A stretch of 64,000 nucleotides of DNA from Microbacterium elymi (GTDB lineage: Bacteria; Actinomycetota; Actinomycetes; Actinomycetales; Microbacteriaceae): contig NZ_CP091139.2 in assembly GCF_021582895.2 (NCBI RefSeq), positions 1,488,001 through 1,552,000 on the forward strand, written 5' to 3'. Below are positions 1 to 7,911 of the stretch, one piece after another. Under the pieces are notes generated by a model. The model was not told the DNA's origin, made no database searches, and saw nothing but the letters and a program-made list of their open reading frames with translations. Each line of letters begins with the position of its first letter. Within the stretch, counting starts at the first letter, position 1. A program made the translations under genes and the position numbers.

Positions 1-601
1 CGAGGGCGGCGGCCGGCGTCAGCTCACCGGAGATGATGTGCCGGATGCCGGGGCCCGCGGCGATCGTGATGTCCGGGTCACCGGCCGGCGGCATCCCGCC
101 CACCGGCGGCGCGGGCGGCGCCACCTGCGCGACATGCAGCCCTCGGGGGAGACCTGGGCCCGCAGCGCGACGTCGCCCACGTGCAGCTCGTAGTCCGCGG
201 GCGGCGCCGAGGCCGCGACATCCGCCTGGAACGCGGTGCGCAGCGCCATGGTCAGCGAGTCCGGGGTGACCTGGTCGTCGGGGCCGGGGTCGCCCATCGC
301 CTGGAACCCCCAGCGGCCGAGCGCGAGGACGATCGGCTCGAGCTCGCGGCCGTACTCGGTCAGCTCGTACACCAGGCCGCAGTGGTGCAAGCGGCACGCG
401 CCGCACCACTCCGCCGTCCTGCAGCTCCTTGAGCCGGGCGGAGAGGATGTTCGTGGGGATCCGGGGCAGTCCCTGATTCAGGTCGGTGTAGCGGCGGGGG
501 CCGACGAGGAGGTCGCGGATGATCAGCAGCGCCCAGCGCTCGCCGATCAGGTCGACGGCCGTCGTGACCCCGCAGTACTGTCCGTAGCTGCGGGCCGCCA
601 C
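1..601 (-). CDS. HxlR-type winged-helix regulator, cut by window edge
   Basis: Transcriptional regulator of the HxlR family. Reading leftward from GTG at 601, the first ~95 residues give the family core: a Cys-containing start (QYCGVTTAVDLIGERWALL), RDLLVGPRRYTDL and ILSARLKELQ. About 100 further residues form a C-terminal extension that runs off base 1 without a stop. The GTG follows directly after the stop of the VOC gene, so the two are one operon. Two frame breaks are present: GCTTGC at 387-392 (one base too many, restored reading RRVPLHHCGL) and one base missing near 142. A palindrome upstream of the VOC gene is the natural candidate for its operator. Family assignment is firm; the ligand is unknown. 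Confidence 0.85.
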   Translation of the reverse strand, partial: MAARSYGQYCGVTTAVDLIGERWALLIIRDLLVGPRRYTDLNQGLPRIPTNILSARLKELQDGGVVRRVPLAPLRPGVRADRVRPRARADRPRARPLGVPGDGRPRPRRPGHPGLADHGAAHRVPGGCRGLGAARGLRAARGRRRAAGPGLPRGLHVAQVAPPAPPVGGMPPAGDPDITIAAGPGIRHIISGELTPAAAL

Positions 602-1047
602 CTACGCGGCACCTTCTCCCTGCGCGGCCAGGGCCGCCTCGGGTCCCTGTTCGACGGCCTCCGGGGCCATGTAGAGGAAGCCGAGCGAGTTGCCGTCCGG
701 GTCGTCCAGGTCGCGGCTGTACATGAAGCCGAGGTCCTGTGCCGGGCGCGGTTCGCTGCCCGGCGGCGATGCCGGCCGCGATGAGCCGGTCGACGTCCTC
801 GCGCGAATCGCAGCTGAACGCGACCGAGACCTGCAGGGTGTCGATCGGATCGGCGATCGGCTTGTCGGTGAAAGTGGCGAGGAACTCGCGCTTGAGCACC
901 ATGAAGAAGATGTTCTCATCCCACACGATGCACGCGGCGTTCTCGTCGGTGAACTGGGGGTTCAGGGACGTATCGAGCGCCGCGTAGAACGCCTTGCTTG
1001 CGCTCCAGGTCGCTGGTGGGAAGGTTCACGAAGACGTTGGTGGCCAT
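602..1047 (-). CDS. VOC (glyoxalase/bleomycin-resistance fold) protein
   Basis: Small vicinal-oxygen-chelate protein of about 147 residues starting MATNVFVNLPTSDLERSKAFY, the usual first beta-alpha unit of the family, and ending in a typical DPDGNSLGFLYM strand. Such proteins are often metal-dependent dioxygenases, glyoxalases or antibiotic sequestrators; nothing here fixes the substrate. Two one-base insertions at GCAGC sites (996-1001 and near 768) break the frame; correcting both gives one continuous reading and a length divisible by three. First gene of a two-gene operon with the HxlR regulator. ATG at 1047 is chosen because it starts the conserved strand and lies 19 bases downstream of a large palindrome. 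Confidence 0.85.
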
Positions 1048-1065
1048 GTCGACTCCATCCGAGTT

Positions 1066-1101
1066 GCTTGTTCTTAACAAGCATGCTTGCAAAGAACAAG
1101 C
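1066..1101. promoter_or_regulatory. 36-bp operator-like palindrome before VOC-HxlR operon
   Basis: Interrupted palindrome centred at 1083/1084: inner arm CAAGCATGCTTG is perfectly self-complementary and outer arms GCTTGTTCTT / AAGAACAAGC match exactly; only two base pairs between them fail. It is AT-rich compared with its surroundings and lies just upstream of the VOC start codon. HxlR regulators bind such inverted repeats at their own promoters, so autoregulation by the downstream gene product is the simplest reading (inference). Confidence 0.7.
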
Positions 1102-1170
1102 TGGTCGTCAAGACCCGATTCGACCGACCCCTCTCTGGACCCGCCCGCGAGAGCCAGGACCGATCTCATC

Positions 1171-1230
1171 CGCGAGATCACGCTCGTGCACGCTGTGAGC
1201 GCGAAACATGTACACGAGCGTGATCTCGCG
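1171..1230. repeat. palindromic element with 18-bp perfect arms
   Basis: CGCGAGATCACGCTCGTG at 1171-1188 is repeated as its exact reverse complement at 1213-1230, with a 24-base loop. It lies between the promoter of the VOC operon and the end of the convergently placed FMN reductase. It could act as a terminator or be a mobile palindromic unit; there is no following T run. Confidence 0.75.
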
Positions 1231-1329
1231 TGGGGATGCCGCGGGCGCGGCGCGGTGGGGATGCCGCAGCGCGGCGCGCGTGGGGATGCCGCGGCGCGGC
1301 GCGCGTGGGGATGGCGCGGCGCGGCCGGT
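1230..1329. repeat. four tandem copies of a 25-bp GC-rich unit
   Basis: Four adjacent units beginning GTGGGGATGCCGCGGCGCGG (starts 1230, 1255, 1280, 1305), differing at a few positions, fill the space between the palindrome and the stop of the FMN reductase. No coding potential is convincing here. Confidence 0.8.
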
Positions 1330-1330
1330 G

Positions 1331-1943
1331 TCAGGCCGCGTCGGAGTCTGCGTCCTCCGCGGCCGCGTCCCCCGCGGCGGCATCCGCCGTGTCGACGTAG
1401 CGGGCGATGAGCGCGGTGAACGCGGCCAGGTAGGAGGTCAGGAACGCGGCCGTCCCCTCGTTGGAGACCGCACCGTCCACGCCGAACAGGCCGGGCGTGG
1501 ACTGGATGTAGCCCTCGGGCTGGCCGAGCGTGGGCGCGTTGTAGTGGCTCAGGATCGCCTTCAGATGCTGCTGGGCGGCGGCCGTGGAGATCGGGCCGCC
1601 GGAGGTGCCGATCACGGCGGTCGGCTTGTGGTCGAACGAGGCCTGACCGTAGGGGCGGGCCGACCAGTCCAGCGCGTTCTTGAGCACGCCCGGGATGGAG
1701 CGGCTGTACTCGGGCGTCACGATGATCACACCGTCCACGTCGGCGATCGCCTGCTTGAAGTCACGGGCGACCTGGGGGAAATCGGCGTCGTGGTCGGGCG
1801 AGTAGAACGGCAGGTCCTTGATCGGGATCTCGACGAGCTCGACGCCGGCGGGGGCGAGGCGGGCCAGGGCCCGGGCGAGCCGCCGGTTGATGGAGGTGCT
1901 GGAGATGCTGCCGACGATGCAAGCCGATCGTGTACGGGGTCAC
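1331..1943 (-). CDS. NADPH-dependent FMN reductase-like flavoprotein
   Basis: Flavodoxin-fold reductase of about 203 residues. After correction of one extra T at 1919-1924 (GCTTGC for GCTGC) the N-terminus reads TPYTIGCIVGSISSTSINRR, the FMN phosphate-binding loop of the FMN_red family, and later VIIVTPEYSRSIPGVLKNALDW, the conserved TPEYN-like signature of chromate/quinone reductases. The C-terminal 15 residues are Asp/Ala-rich and unconserved. GTG at 1943 has an AAGGA ribosome site 8 bases upstream. It stands alone; likely role is NADPH-linked reduction of FMN, quinones or similar electrophiles in the cytoplasm. Confidence 0.85.
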
Positions 1944-2094
1944 GGTGATCCTTCTGTGTCTCGATTCGGGCACCGCCTGCTGCCGCCGCGGAGTGGACGC
2001 GCAGCGGACGGGAGCCCCGGTCGCGTCCAGTCAAGCGGATCTTCCTATGTCCTATTCCGCCGCATAGATATCGACGCCCGGTCGGGGCTCCGCC

Positions 2095-2122
2095 GCGCGG
2101 GGGAGGCGCGCAGCATCCGTCC
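2095..2122. promoter_or_regulatory. shared box upstream of histidine kinase gene
   Basis: A GCGGGGGAGGCGC...AGCATCCGTCC box lies 17-44 bases before the kinase ATG and recurs at 4192-4216 before the ABC transporter. Both copies are followed by a GTACGGTGGAG / GTAACGTGGAG element. This pattern suggests a binding site for the encoded response regulator next to the promoter (inference). Confidence 0.5.
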
Positions 2123-2138
2123 CCCGTACGGTGGAGGG

Positions 2139-3436
2139 ATGCCTCTGGACGTCCGCCTGCAGCGACAGGATCTCGCGCTGGCCGCCGCCGTCGGCGTGGG
2201 CACGGTGATCAGCGCTTGCGCTGGGCGGGGTCGCCGGCATCTTCGGCGACCATGCCGCGCCGATGTGGGTCGCGGTCGTCTACGCCGCGGTGCTGGCGGC
2301 CGCGATCGCGGTGCGTCGGCGCTGGCCGAGTGTGGTCGCCGTCGCCACGGCGGCCGCCTACTTCGCCGCCGGCACCTGGCACGTGCCCGAGCTGTACGCC
2401 GGGAACATCGCGATGTTCATCGGCTTCTACACGGTCGGGGCGATCTCGACCGACCGGCGCCGGGCCGCGTGGGTGCGCATCGGCATCACGGTCGGCATGT
2501 TCGTCTGGCTGCTGACGGCCACCTTCATCCAGTCGACCAACCCGTCCGACGATTCACCCTCGCAGGCCGGCGCCTTCTCGCCGTTCGTCGCCTACGCCCT
2601 GCTGAACATCGTCGTCAACGCCCTCTACTTCGGCGGCGCCTACTACTTCGGCGAGCGCACCTACGCCGCATCGCGGCAGCGGCGCATGCTCGAGCAGCGC
2701 ACCGCCGAGCTCGAACGCGAGCGCGAGCGCACCGCCGCGCAGGCCGTCGCGCTGGAGCGCGTGCGCATCGCGCGCGAGCTGCACGACGTCGTGGCACACC
2801 ACGTCTCGCTGATGGGGGTGCAGGCGGGTGCGGCCCGTGCGGTGATGGCGAAGGACCCGGATGCCGCGGCCCGCACGCTCGCGCAGGTCGAGGCATCCGC
2901 CCGCGGCGCCCTCGACGAGCTCCGACCAGCTGCTGGAGACACTGCGCTCGGACGACCTCGACACCGCCGCCACGACCCTCGGCCTGGCCGCGCTGTCGAC
3001 CCTGGTCGACGAGTCCACCGGCGCCGGGGTGCCGACCACGCTGACCGTGATCGGCGATCCCCGGCCGGTGCCCGACACCGTGCAGGTGTCGCTGTACCGC
3101 ATCGCGCAGGAGGCGCTGACGAACGCGCGCCGGCACGCGGGACCGGATGCCACAGCCGACGTGCGCCTGCGCTATCACGACGCCGGCGACACCGGCACCG
3201 CCGAGACCGGCACCGCCGACATCCCCGGCGGGGCCGGCATCGAGCTGGAGGTGACCAACACCGGCCGGCGCGTGGCCCGGGTCGGCCGGGGGCTCGGGCT
3301 GGTCGGCATGCGCGAGCGGGCCGCGGCGTGCGGCGGCCGACTCGAGGCGCGCCCTCGGGATGGCGACGGGTTCCTGGTGCGGATCTCGGTGCCCCTGGCG
3401 GTGCACGCGGATGCCGGAGCCGACGCGGGTGCCTGA
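2139..3436 (+). CDS. NarL-type sensor histidine kinase (HisKA_3)
   Basis: Membrane histidine kinase of about 432 residues. Five or six hydrophobic segments occupy the first ~160 residues with no large outside domain, followed by a charged coiled linker (ELERERERT), a HisKA_3 dimerisation motif ARELHDVVAHHVSLM with the phosphoacceptor His near residue 215, and an HATPase_c domain with N box IAQEALTNARRHA and G box GRGLGLVGMRERA. One extra base at 2214-2219 (GCTTGC) and one near 2925 break the frame. The stop overlaps the start of the response regulator. Upstream box and neighbouring exporter suggest it senses envelope or drug stress, but the signal is unknown. Confidence 0.9.
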
Positions 3437-4151
3437 GCCGACGCGCGTGCTGCTGGTCGACGATCACGCGATGATGCGCGCGGGGTTCCGGCTGATCCTG
3501 GAGGCGGCGGACGGCATCGCGGTGGTGGGTGAGGCATCCACCGGCGCGGAGGGCGTGGCTGCGGCGGTGCGACTGCGACCCGACGTCATCTGCATGGACG
3601 TGCAGATGCCCGATATGGACGGGCTGGAGGCCACCCGGCGGATCGTCGGCGACCCGCAGCTGCAGGCGGCCGTGCTGATCGTGACGACGTTCGACCGCGA
3701 CGACTACCTGTTCTCGGCCCTGTCGGCCGGGGCGGCCGGGTTCCTGCTGAAGAACGCCGGCCCGGAAGAGCTCGTCCGCGCGGTGCGGGTGGCCGCGGCC
3801 GGCGACGCGCTGCTGGCGCCCGAGGTGACGCGGCGGGTGATCGCCCGCTTCGCGACGGATGGGCAGGCCGCGACGGGCGTTCGGTCGTCACAAGACGTGA
3901 CTCCGACCCCGGGCAATCCGCAGTCTGTGACGACCGAATCGGATGCGCGCGCGCTCGCCGCGCTGCTCACCGAACGCGAGGCCGAGGTGCTCCGCCTGAT
4001 GGCGGAGGCGCTGAGCAACGCCGAGATCGCCGGGCGGCTGTTCATCGGCGAGGCGACGGTGAAGACGCACGTCTCGAACGTGCTGGCCAAGCTCGGCGCA
4101 CGCGACCGGGTGCAGGCCGTGGTGCTCGCCCACCGGCACGGGCTGGCGTGA
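3429..4151 (+). CDS. NarL/LuxR-type response regulator
   Basis: Partner of the kinase: receiver domain with VLLVDDH at the N-terminus, phosphoacceptor Asp57 in VICMDVQMPDMDG, and a LuxR-type helix-turn-helix (LTEREAEVLRLMAEALSNAEIA) at the C-terminus. GTG at 3429 is preferred; an in-frame ATG at 3411 would add an exact duplication of the residues PEPTRV. The linker between the domains is about 20 residues longer than usual and is encoded by a palindromic element (3880-3938) that keeps the frame. The gene is intact as sequenced. It probably controls its own operon and the following ABC transporter through the shared upstream boxes. Confidence 0.92.
   Translation: MPEPTRVLLVDDHAMMRAGFRLILEAADGIAVVGEASTGAEGVAAAVRLRPDVICMDVQMPDMDGLEATRRIVGDPQLQAAVLIVTTFDRDDYLFSALSAGAAGFLLKNAGPEELVRAVRVAAAGDALLAPEVTRRVIARFATDGQAATGVRSSQDVTPTPGNPQSVTTESDARALAALLTEREAEVLRLMAEALSNAEIAGRLFIGEATVKTHVSNVLAKLGARDRVQAVVLAHRHGLA
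3880..3938. repeat. palindromic element inside response regulator gene
   Basis: TTCGGTCGTCACAAGAC at 3880-3896 is answered by GTCTGTGACGACCGAA at 3923-3938; apart from one extra A the arms are exact reverse complements. It encodes the linker residues around RSSQDVTPTPGNPQSVTTES without disturbing the frame. Confidence 0.7.
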
Positions 4152-4191
4152 CGGCATCCGTCCCGGCCGGCGAGCGGCCGGATCTCCCTCC

Positions 4192-4216
4192 CGCGGGGGA
4201 GGCGCAGCATCCGTCC
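4192..4216. promoter_or_regulatory. second copy of the shared box, before ABC transporter
   Basis: CGCGGGGGAGGCGCAGCATC followed by CGTCC, then GTAACGTGGAG, matches the box at 2095-2122 upstream of the kinase gene. It ends 36 bases before the ATG of the ATPase. Likely target of the adjacent response regulator (inference). Confidence 0.5.
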
Positions 4217-4252
4217 GGCTCGTAACGTGGAGCCATCACACGAGGAGGACGG

Positions 4253-5138
4253 ATGCTCACACTGAGCGGCATCACCAAGAACTACGGCGGGCGCCGGGTC
4301 CTCGACGACGTCGGATTCGAGGTCGCCCCCCGGCGGCTGACCGGCTTCGTCGGCGGCAACGGCGCCGGCAAGACCACGACCATGCGCATCGCGCTGGGCG
4401 TGCTCGAGGCCGACGGCGGCGAGGTGCGCCTGGACGGGGCCCCGATCACCGACACCGACCGGCGGCGCTTCGGCTACATGCCCGAGGAGCGCGGTCTGTA
4501 TCCGAAGATGAAGGTCGCCGAGCAGATCGCGTATCTCGCGCGGCTGCACGGCTATTCGAAGGCGGATGCCGAAGCCAGCGCCACCGGACTGCTGACCGAG
4601 CTCGGCCTGGGCGAGCGCCTGCACGACAAGGTCGAGACGCTGTCGCTGGGCAATCAGCAGCGCGCGCAGATCGCGGCCGCGCTGGTGCACGACCCGGAGG
4701 TGCTGATCCTGGACGAGCCGTTCTCGGGCCTGGACCCGATGGCGGTCGACGTGGTGGCCGGGGTGCTGACGGCGCGGGCGGAGCAGGGCGTGTCGGTGCT
4801 GTTCAGCTCGCACCAGCTCGACGTGGTCGAGCGGCTGTGCGACGACCTGGTGATCATCGCCGACGGCACGATCCGTGCCGCCGGCAGTGCCGAACGGCTG
4901 CGCGCCGAGCACGCCGGCCGGCAGTACGAGCTGCACACCGCCGGCGACGTGGGCTGGCTGCGCGCCGAACCGGGGATTGCCGTCGTCGACTTCGCGGCCG
5001 GGTCGGCGGTGTTCGACGCCGACAGCGACGAGACCGCCCAGCGCGTCGCTGCGCACCGCGATCGCGCAGGCGCCGGTGCACAGCTTCACCCCGCGCCGCC
5101 CCTCCCTCGCCCAGATCTTCAAGGAGGTCATCCAGTGA
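4253..5138 (+). CDS. ABC exporter ATP-binding protein
   Basis: ATPase subunit (about 295 residues) of an ABC-2 type exporter. Visible motifs are Walker A GGNGAGKTT, signature LSLGNQQR, Walker B VLILDEPF, D-loop SGLDP and the switch His in SSHQLD; the domain ends with a DUF4162-like C-terminal part. The frame is broken once near 5055 by one extra base next to a GCTGC, after which the protein ends SLAQIFKEVIQ. The ATG at 4253 has a strong GAGGAGGA site. Its stop overlaps the GTG of the permease (GTGA), so translation is coupled. Confidence 0.93.
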
Positions 5139-6263
5139 GCACCACGACATCCGCTCCCCCCACCCGCACGGCGCGTGTCGTGCCGGCGGCGCCGAGCATC
5201 GCGCAGAGCACCTGGCTCGTCGCCGAGCGCGAGATCGGCTCGAAGCTGCGAGCAAGGTGTTCATGATCTCGACCCTGGTGATGTTCGCCATCGCGCTGGG
5301 CGGAGTGATCTGGGGCGGGTTCGCCGCGGCGAACCCCTCGCTGACCCCGGTCGCGGTGACCGGCCAGACGGCTTCGGTGGTCGAGGACGTGCCCGGGCTG
5401 AAGGTCACCACCGCCGCCTCGGCCGACGACGCCATCGCGCTGGTCAAGAGCGGGAAGGCGGATGCGGCCATCGTGCCGGATCCGGCCAGCCCGACGCAGG
5501 TCAAGCTCGTCGGCGACACCTCGGTGCCCGATGGGCTGGTCGCGCAGCTGAGCGTCTCGCCCACGGTCGAGCTGCTGACCCCGAGCTCGCAGGACTGGCT
5601 GCTGCGCTATCTGGTGGCGATCGGGTTCGGGGTCGTGTTCCTGATGTCGGCGTCGATGTTCGGCAGCACCATCGCGCAGTCGGTGGTCGAAGAGAAGCAG
5701 ACCCGGGTGGTGGAGATCCTCATCTCGGCGATCCCGGTGCGGGCGCTGATGGCGGGGAAGGTCATCGGCAACACCATCCTCGCGATGGCCCAGATCGTCA
5801 TCCTCGTCTCGATCGCCATCGTCGGGCTCAGCGTGACCGGCCAGAGCGCGATCCTGACCGGCCTCGGCGGTCCGATGGTCTGGTTCGCCGTGTTCTTCCT
5901 GTTCGGATTCATCCTGCTGGCGGCGCTGTTCGCCGGCGCCGGCGCGATGGTCTCGCGGCAGGAGGACATCGGGTCGACCACCATGCCGCTGACCATGCTG
6001 ATCCTCGCGCCGTACATCCTGGTGATCCTGTTCAACGACAACCCGGTCGTGCTGGCGGTGATGTCGTATGTGCCGTTCTCGGCCCCGGTCGGGATGCCGC
6101 TGCGCCTGTACCTGGGTGACGCGCAGTGGTGGGAGCCGCTGCTGTCGCTGGTGATCCTCGTGGCCACGTGCCTGGCGGCGATCCTGGTCGGCTCGCGGCT
6201 GTACCGCAACTCGCGCTGCGGATGGGCGCCCGGGTCAAGCTCGCCGACGCCCTGCGGACGTAG
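5135..6263 (+). CDS. ABC-2 type exporter permease
   Basis: Membrane subunit, about 376 residues, with the NatB/ABC-2_membrane_3 layout: one N-terminal membrane helix (MISTLVMFAIALGGVIWGG), a periplasm-facing domain of ~150 residues, then five or six helices that include the conserved VVEEKQTRVVEILISAI amphipathic segment before helix 2. Two single bases are missing, near 5250 (restored SKLRSKVF) and near 6215, both beside GCAGC/GCTGC. GTG start preceded by AAGGAGG within the ATPase gene. Together with the ATPase it should export sodium, an antibiotic or lipid-linked compound; substrate unknown. Confidence 0.9.
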
Positions 6264-6575
6264 GCGCGGCGGGCCGGAGCGGCGAGGAGGATGCGCGCCG
6301 AGGGCCGCGATGTCAACCCGGTGGTGGGATGCCGGAGCCGACCGCGATCCTGAGGCGATGTCCTCGCGCCTGACCGCACACGCGTGGGCGCGGATGCCCC
6401 GGCCGCCGGCCGCCTGGACGAGCGCGACCTGCAGTTCGTGCAGGAGCAGACCGAGATCGTCGACGGACGGGCGATGCCGCCTGCTCCACGGGACCGCCGG
6501 TTGTCAAGGGCCTCTTCGAGGGCATCGGGCGTCTCTAGCGTGATCATCGCACGCTGACCGAGACGCTCTGGAGGG
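6264..6575. other. spacer without a supportable gene
   Basis: Between the exporter and the SDR gene. A short plus-strand stretch around 6405-6480 reads RLDERDLQFVQEQTEIVDGR and could be a remnant, but no start, stop and family fit it. No repeat or clear promoter was recognised. Confidence 0.4.
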
Positions 6576-7472
6576 ATGGCGATGATGACCACGAACGGCG
6601 CCGACGACCCGCGCGACGACCACCGCGAAGAGGGATTCCCGCCCCAAGGGCAGGATCAGCCCGGTCACCTCGACGAGGTGACGCCCAGGCCCGACCACGG
6701 CGAGAAGAGCTACGAGGGTCATGGCCGCCTCCGCGGCAGAAGGGCGCTGATCACCGGAGGCGACTCGGGCATCGGCCGTGCCGTGGCGATCGCGTTCGCA
6801 CGCGAGGGCGCGGACGTGGCCATCGCCCATCTTCCCGAGGAGCAGGAGGACGCGAACGAGACGATCCGCTGCATCCATGATGCCGGACGCAACGGACTGA
6901 GCCTTCCCGGCGACGTGCGGGACGAAGCCTTCGCCGCGCAGATCGTCGACCGCACTCGGGACGAGTTCGGCGGCCTCGACATCCTCGTCCTGAACGCGGG
7001 CTATCAGAAGGACCGCGACAGTCTTGCGACGCTTCCCACGGAGGAGTTCGACCGGGTGATGCGCACCAACCTGTACGGGCTGATGTTCACCGCCCGTGCC
7101 GCCATCCCGCACCTGAAGCCGGGGGCGACGATCACCGTGACGGCGTCGATCCAGGCGTTCCACCCCTCTCCCGTGCTCATCGACTACGCCATGACGAAGG
7201 CGGCGCAGGTCGCCTTCATCAAGGCGCTCGCCGAAGAGCTGGGCCCGAAAGGGGTGCGGGCGAACGCCGTCGCCCCCGGACCCATCTGGACCCCGCTGAT
7301 CCCGGCCACCGGCTGGGGTCCGAAGCAGCTTGCATCCTTCGGCCAGGACACCCCGCTGGGCCGCGCCGGGCAGCCCGCCGAGCTGGCCGGCGCCTATGTC
7401 TACCTCGCGTCGGACGACGCCTCGTACGTCTCCGGTGCCGTGCTGCCGGTCACCGGCGGAAAGCCGCTGTGA
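6576..7472 (+). CDS. SDR family oxidoreductase
   Basis: Short-chain dehydrogenase of 298 residues with a ~45-residue N-terminal extension typical of the YghA-like SDRs found in general-stress operons. NAD(P) loop ITGGDSGIGRAVAIAFAREG, NAG motif LVLNAGYQ, and catalytic Ser/Tyr/Lys in TVTASIQAF and YAMTKAAQ are present. C-terminus ends in the family-typical SYVSGAVLPVTGGKPL. GGAGGG precedes the ATG. It is the first gene of an operon in which every following gene overlaps its predecessor. Intact as sequenced. Confidence 0.92.
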   Translation: MAMMTTNGADDPRDDHREEGFPPQGQDQPGHLDEVTPRPDHGEKSYEGHGRLRGRRALITGGDSGIGRAVAIAFAREGADVAIAHLPEEQEDANETIRCIHDAGRNGLSLPGDVRDEAFAAQIVDRTRDEFGGLDILVLNAGYQKDRDSLATLPTEEFDRVMRTNLYGLMFTARAAIPHLKPGATITVTASIQAFHPSPVLIDYAMTKAAQVAFIKALAEELGPKGVRANAVAPGPIWTPLIPATGWGPKQLASFGQDTPLGRAGQPAELAGAYVYLASDDASYVSGAVLPVTGGKPL

Positions 7473-7911
7473 TCGGGGCGCGGCACCGGCGGGCCGGGCG
7501 AAGACGCCACCGCCGGCCCCGCGCGGTGCTGCCCGTCGTCGTGCTGACCGTGGCGCTGGCCGGGTGCGCGCCCGCCGGGCCGGACCCCGCGATGGTCCTG
7601 ACCGTGAGCGATGCGGTCAGCGCGGCCCGTTCGGCCCGGATCGGGTCGAGCAGGACGAGCAGGGACGGCTGTTCGGGACCACGGCATCCGTCGTCTACCA
7701 GGACATGGCACAGAAACTGGCCGACGCCGGACGCGAGCTCGAGCTGGCGGATGCCTCGACCGCCCTCGACGCCCGCTACCGGCGCGACGCCCTGGGCGCC
7801 ACGCGCACCGCGATCGAGGGGGTGCACGCGGCCGAGCACGGTGAGCTCGCCGCCGCCGCGGACCGGCTCGACGCCGCCGACGCCGCGTTCGCCGCACTGG
7901 AGAAGCGATGA
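7469..7911 (+). CDS. small putative lipoprotein
   Basis: About 147 residues. A basic N-terminus and hydrophobic stretch end in a lipobox VALAGC, giving a predicted exported lipoprotein; the rest is an Ala/Asp/Arg-rich, probably helical region (ELELADASTALDARYRRDA). One base appears to be missing near 7645; with it restored the reading continues ARDRVEQDEQGRLFG to the stop. GTG at 7469 overlaps the SDR stop (GTGA) and its own stop overlaps the transporter ATG (ATGA). No family recognised. Confidence 0.6.

Noticed and set aside
2554..3467. Long minus-strand open frames opposite the histidine kinase
   Set aside because: Arg/Ala/Pro-rich shadow frames produced by GC-rich third positions; no homology pattern.
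6264..6575. Possible gene reading RLDERDLQFVQEQTEIV
   Set aside because: No start with ribosome site, no stop at a sensible place and no recognised family; too short to support.
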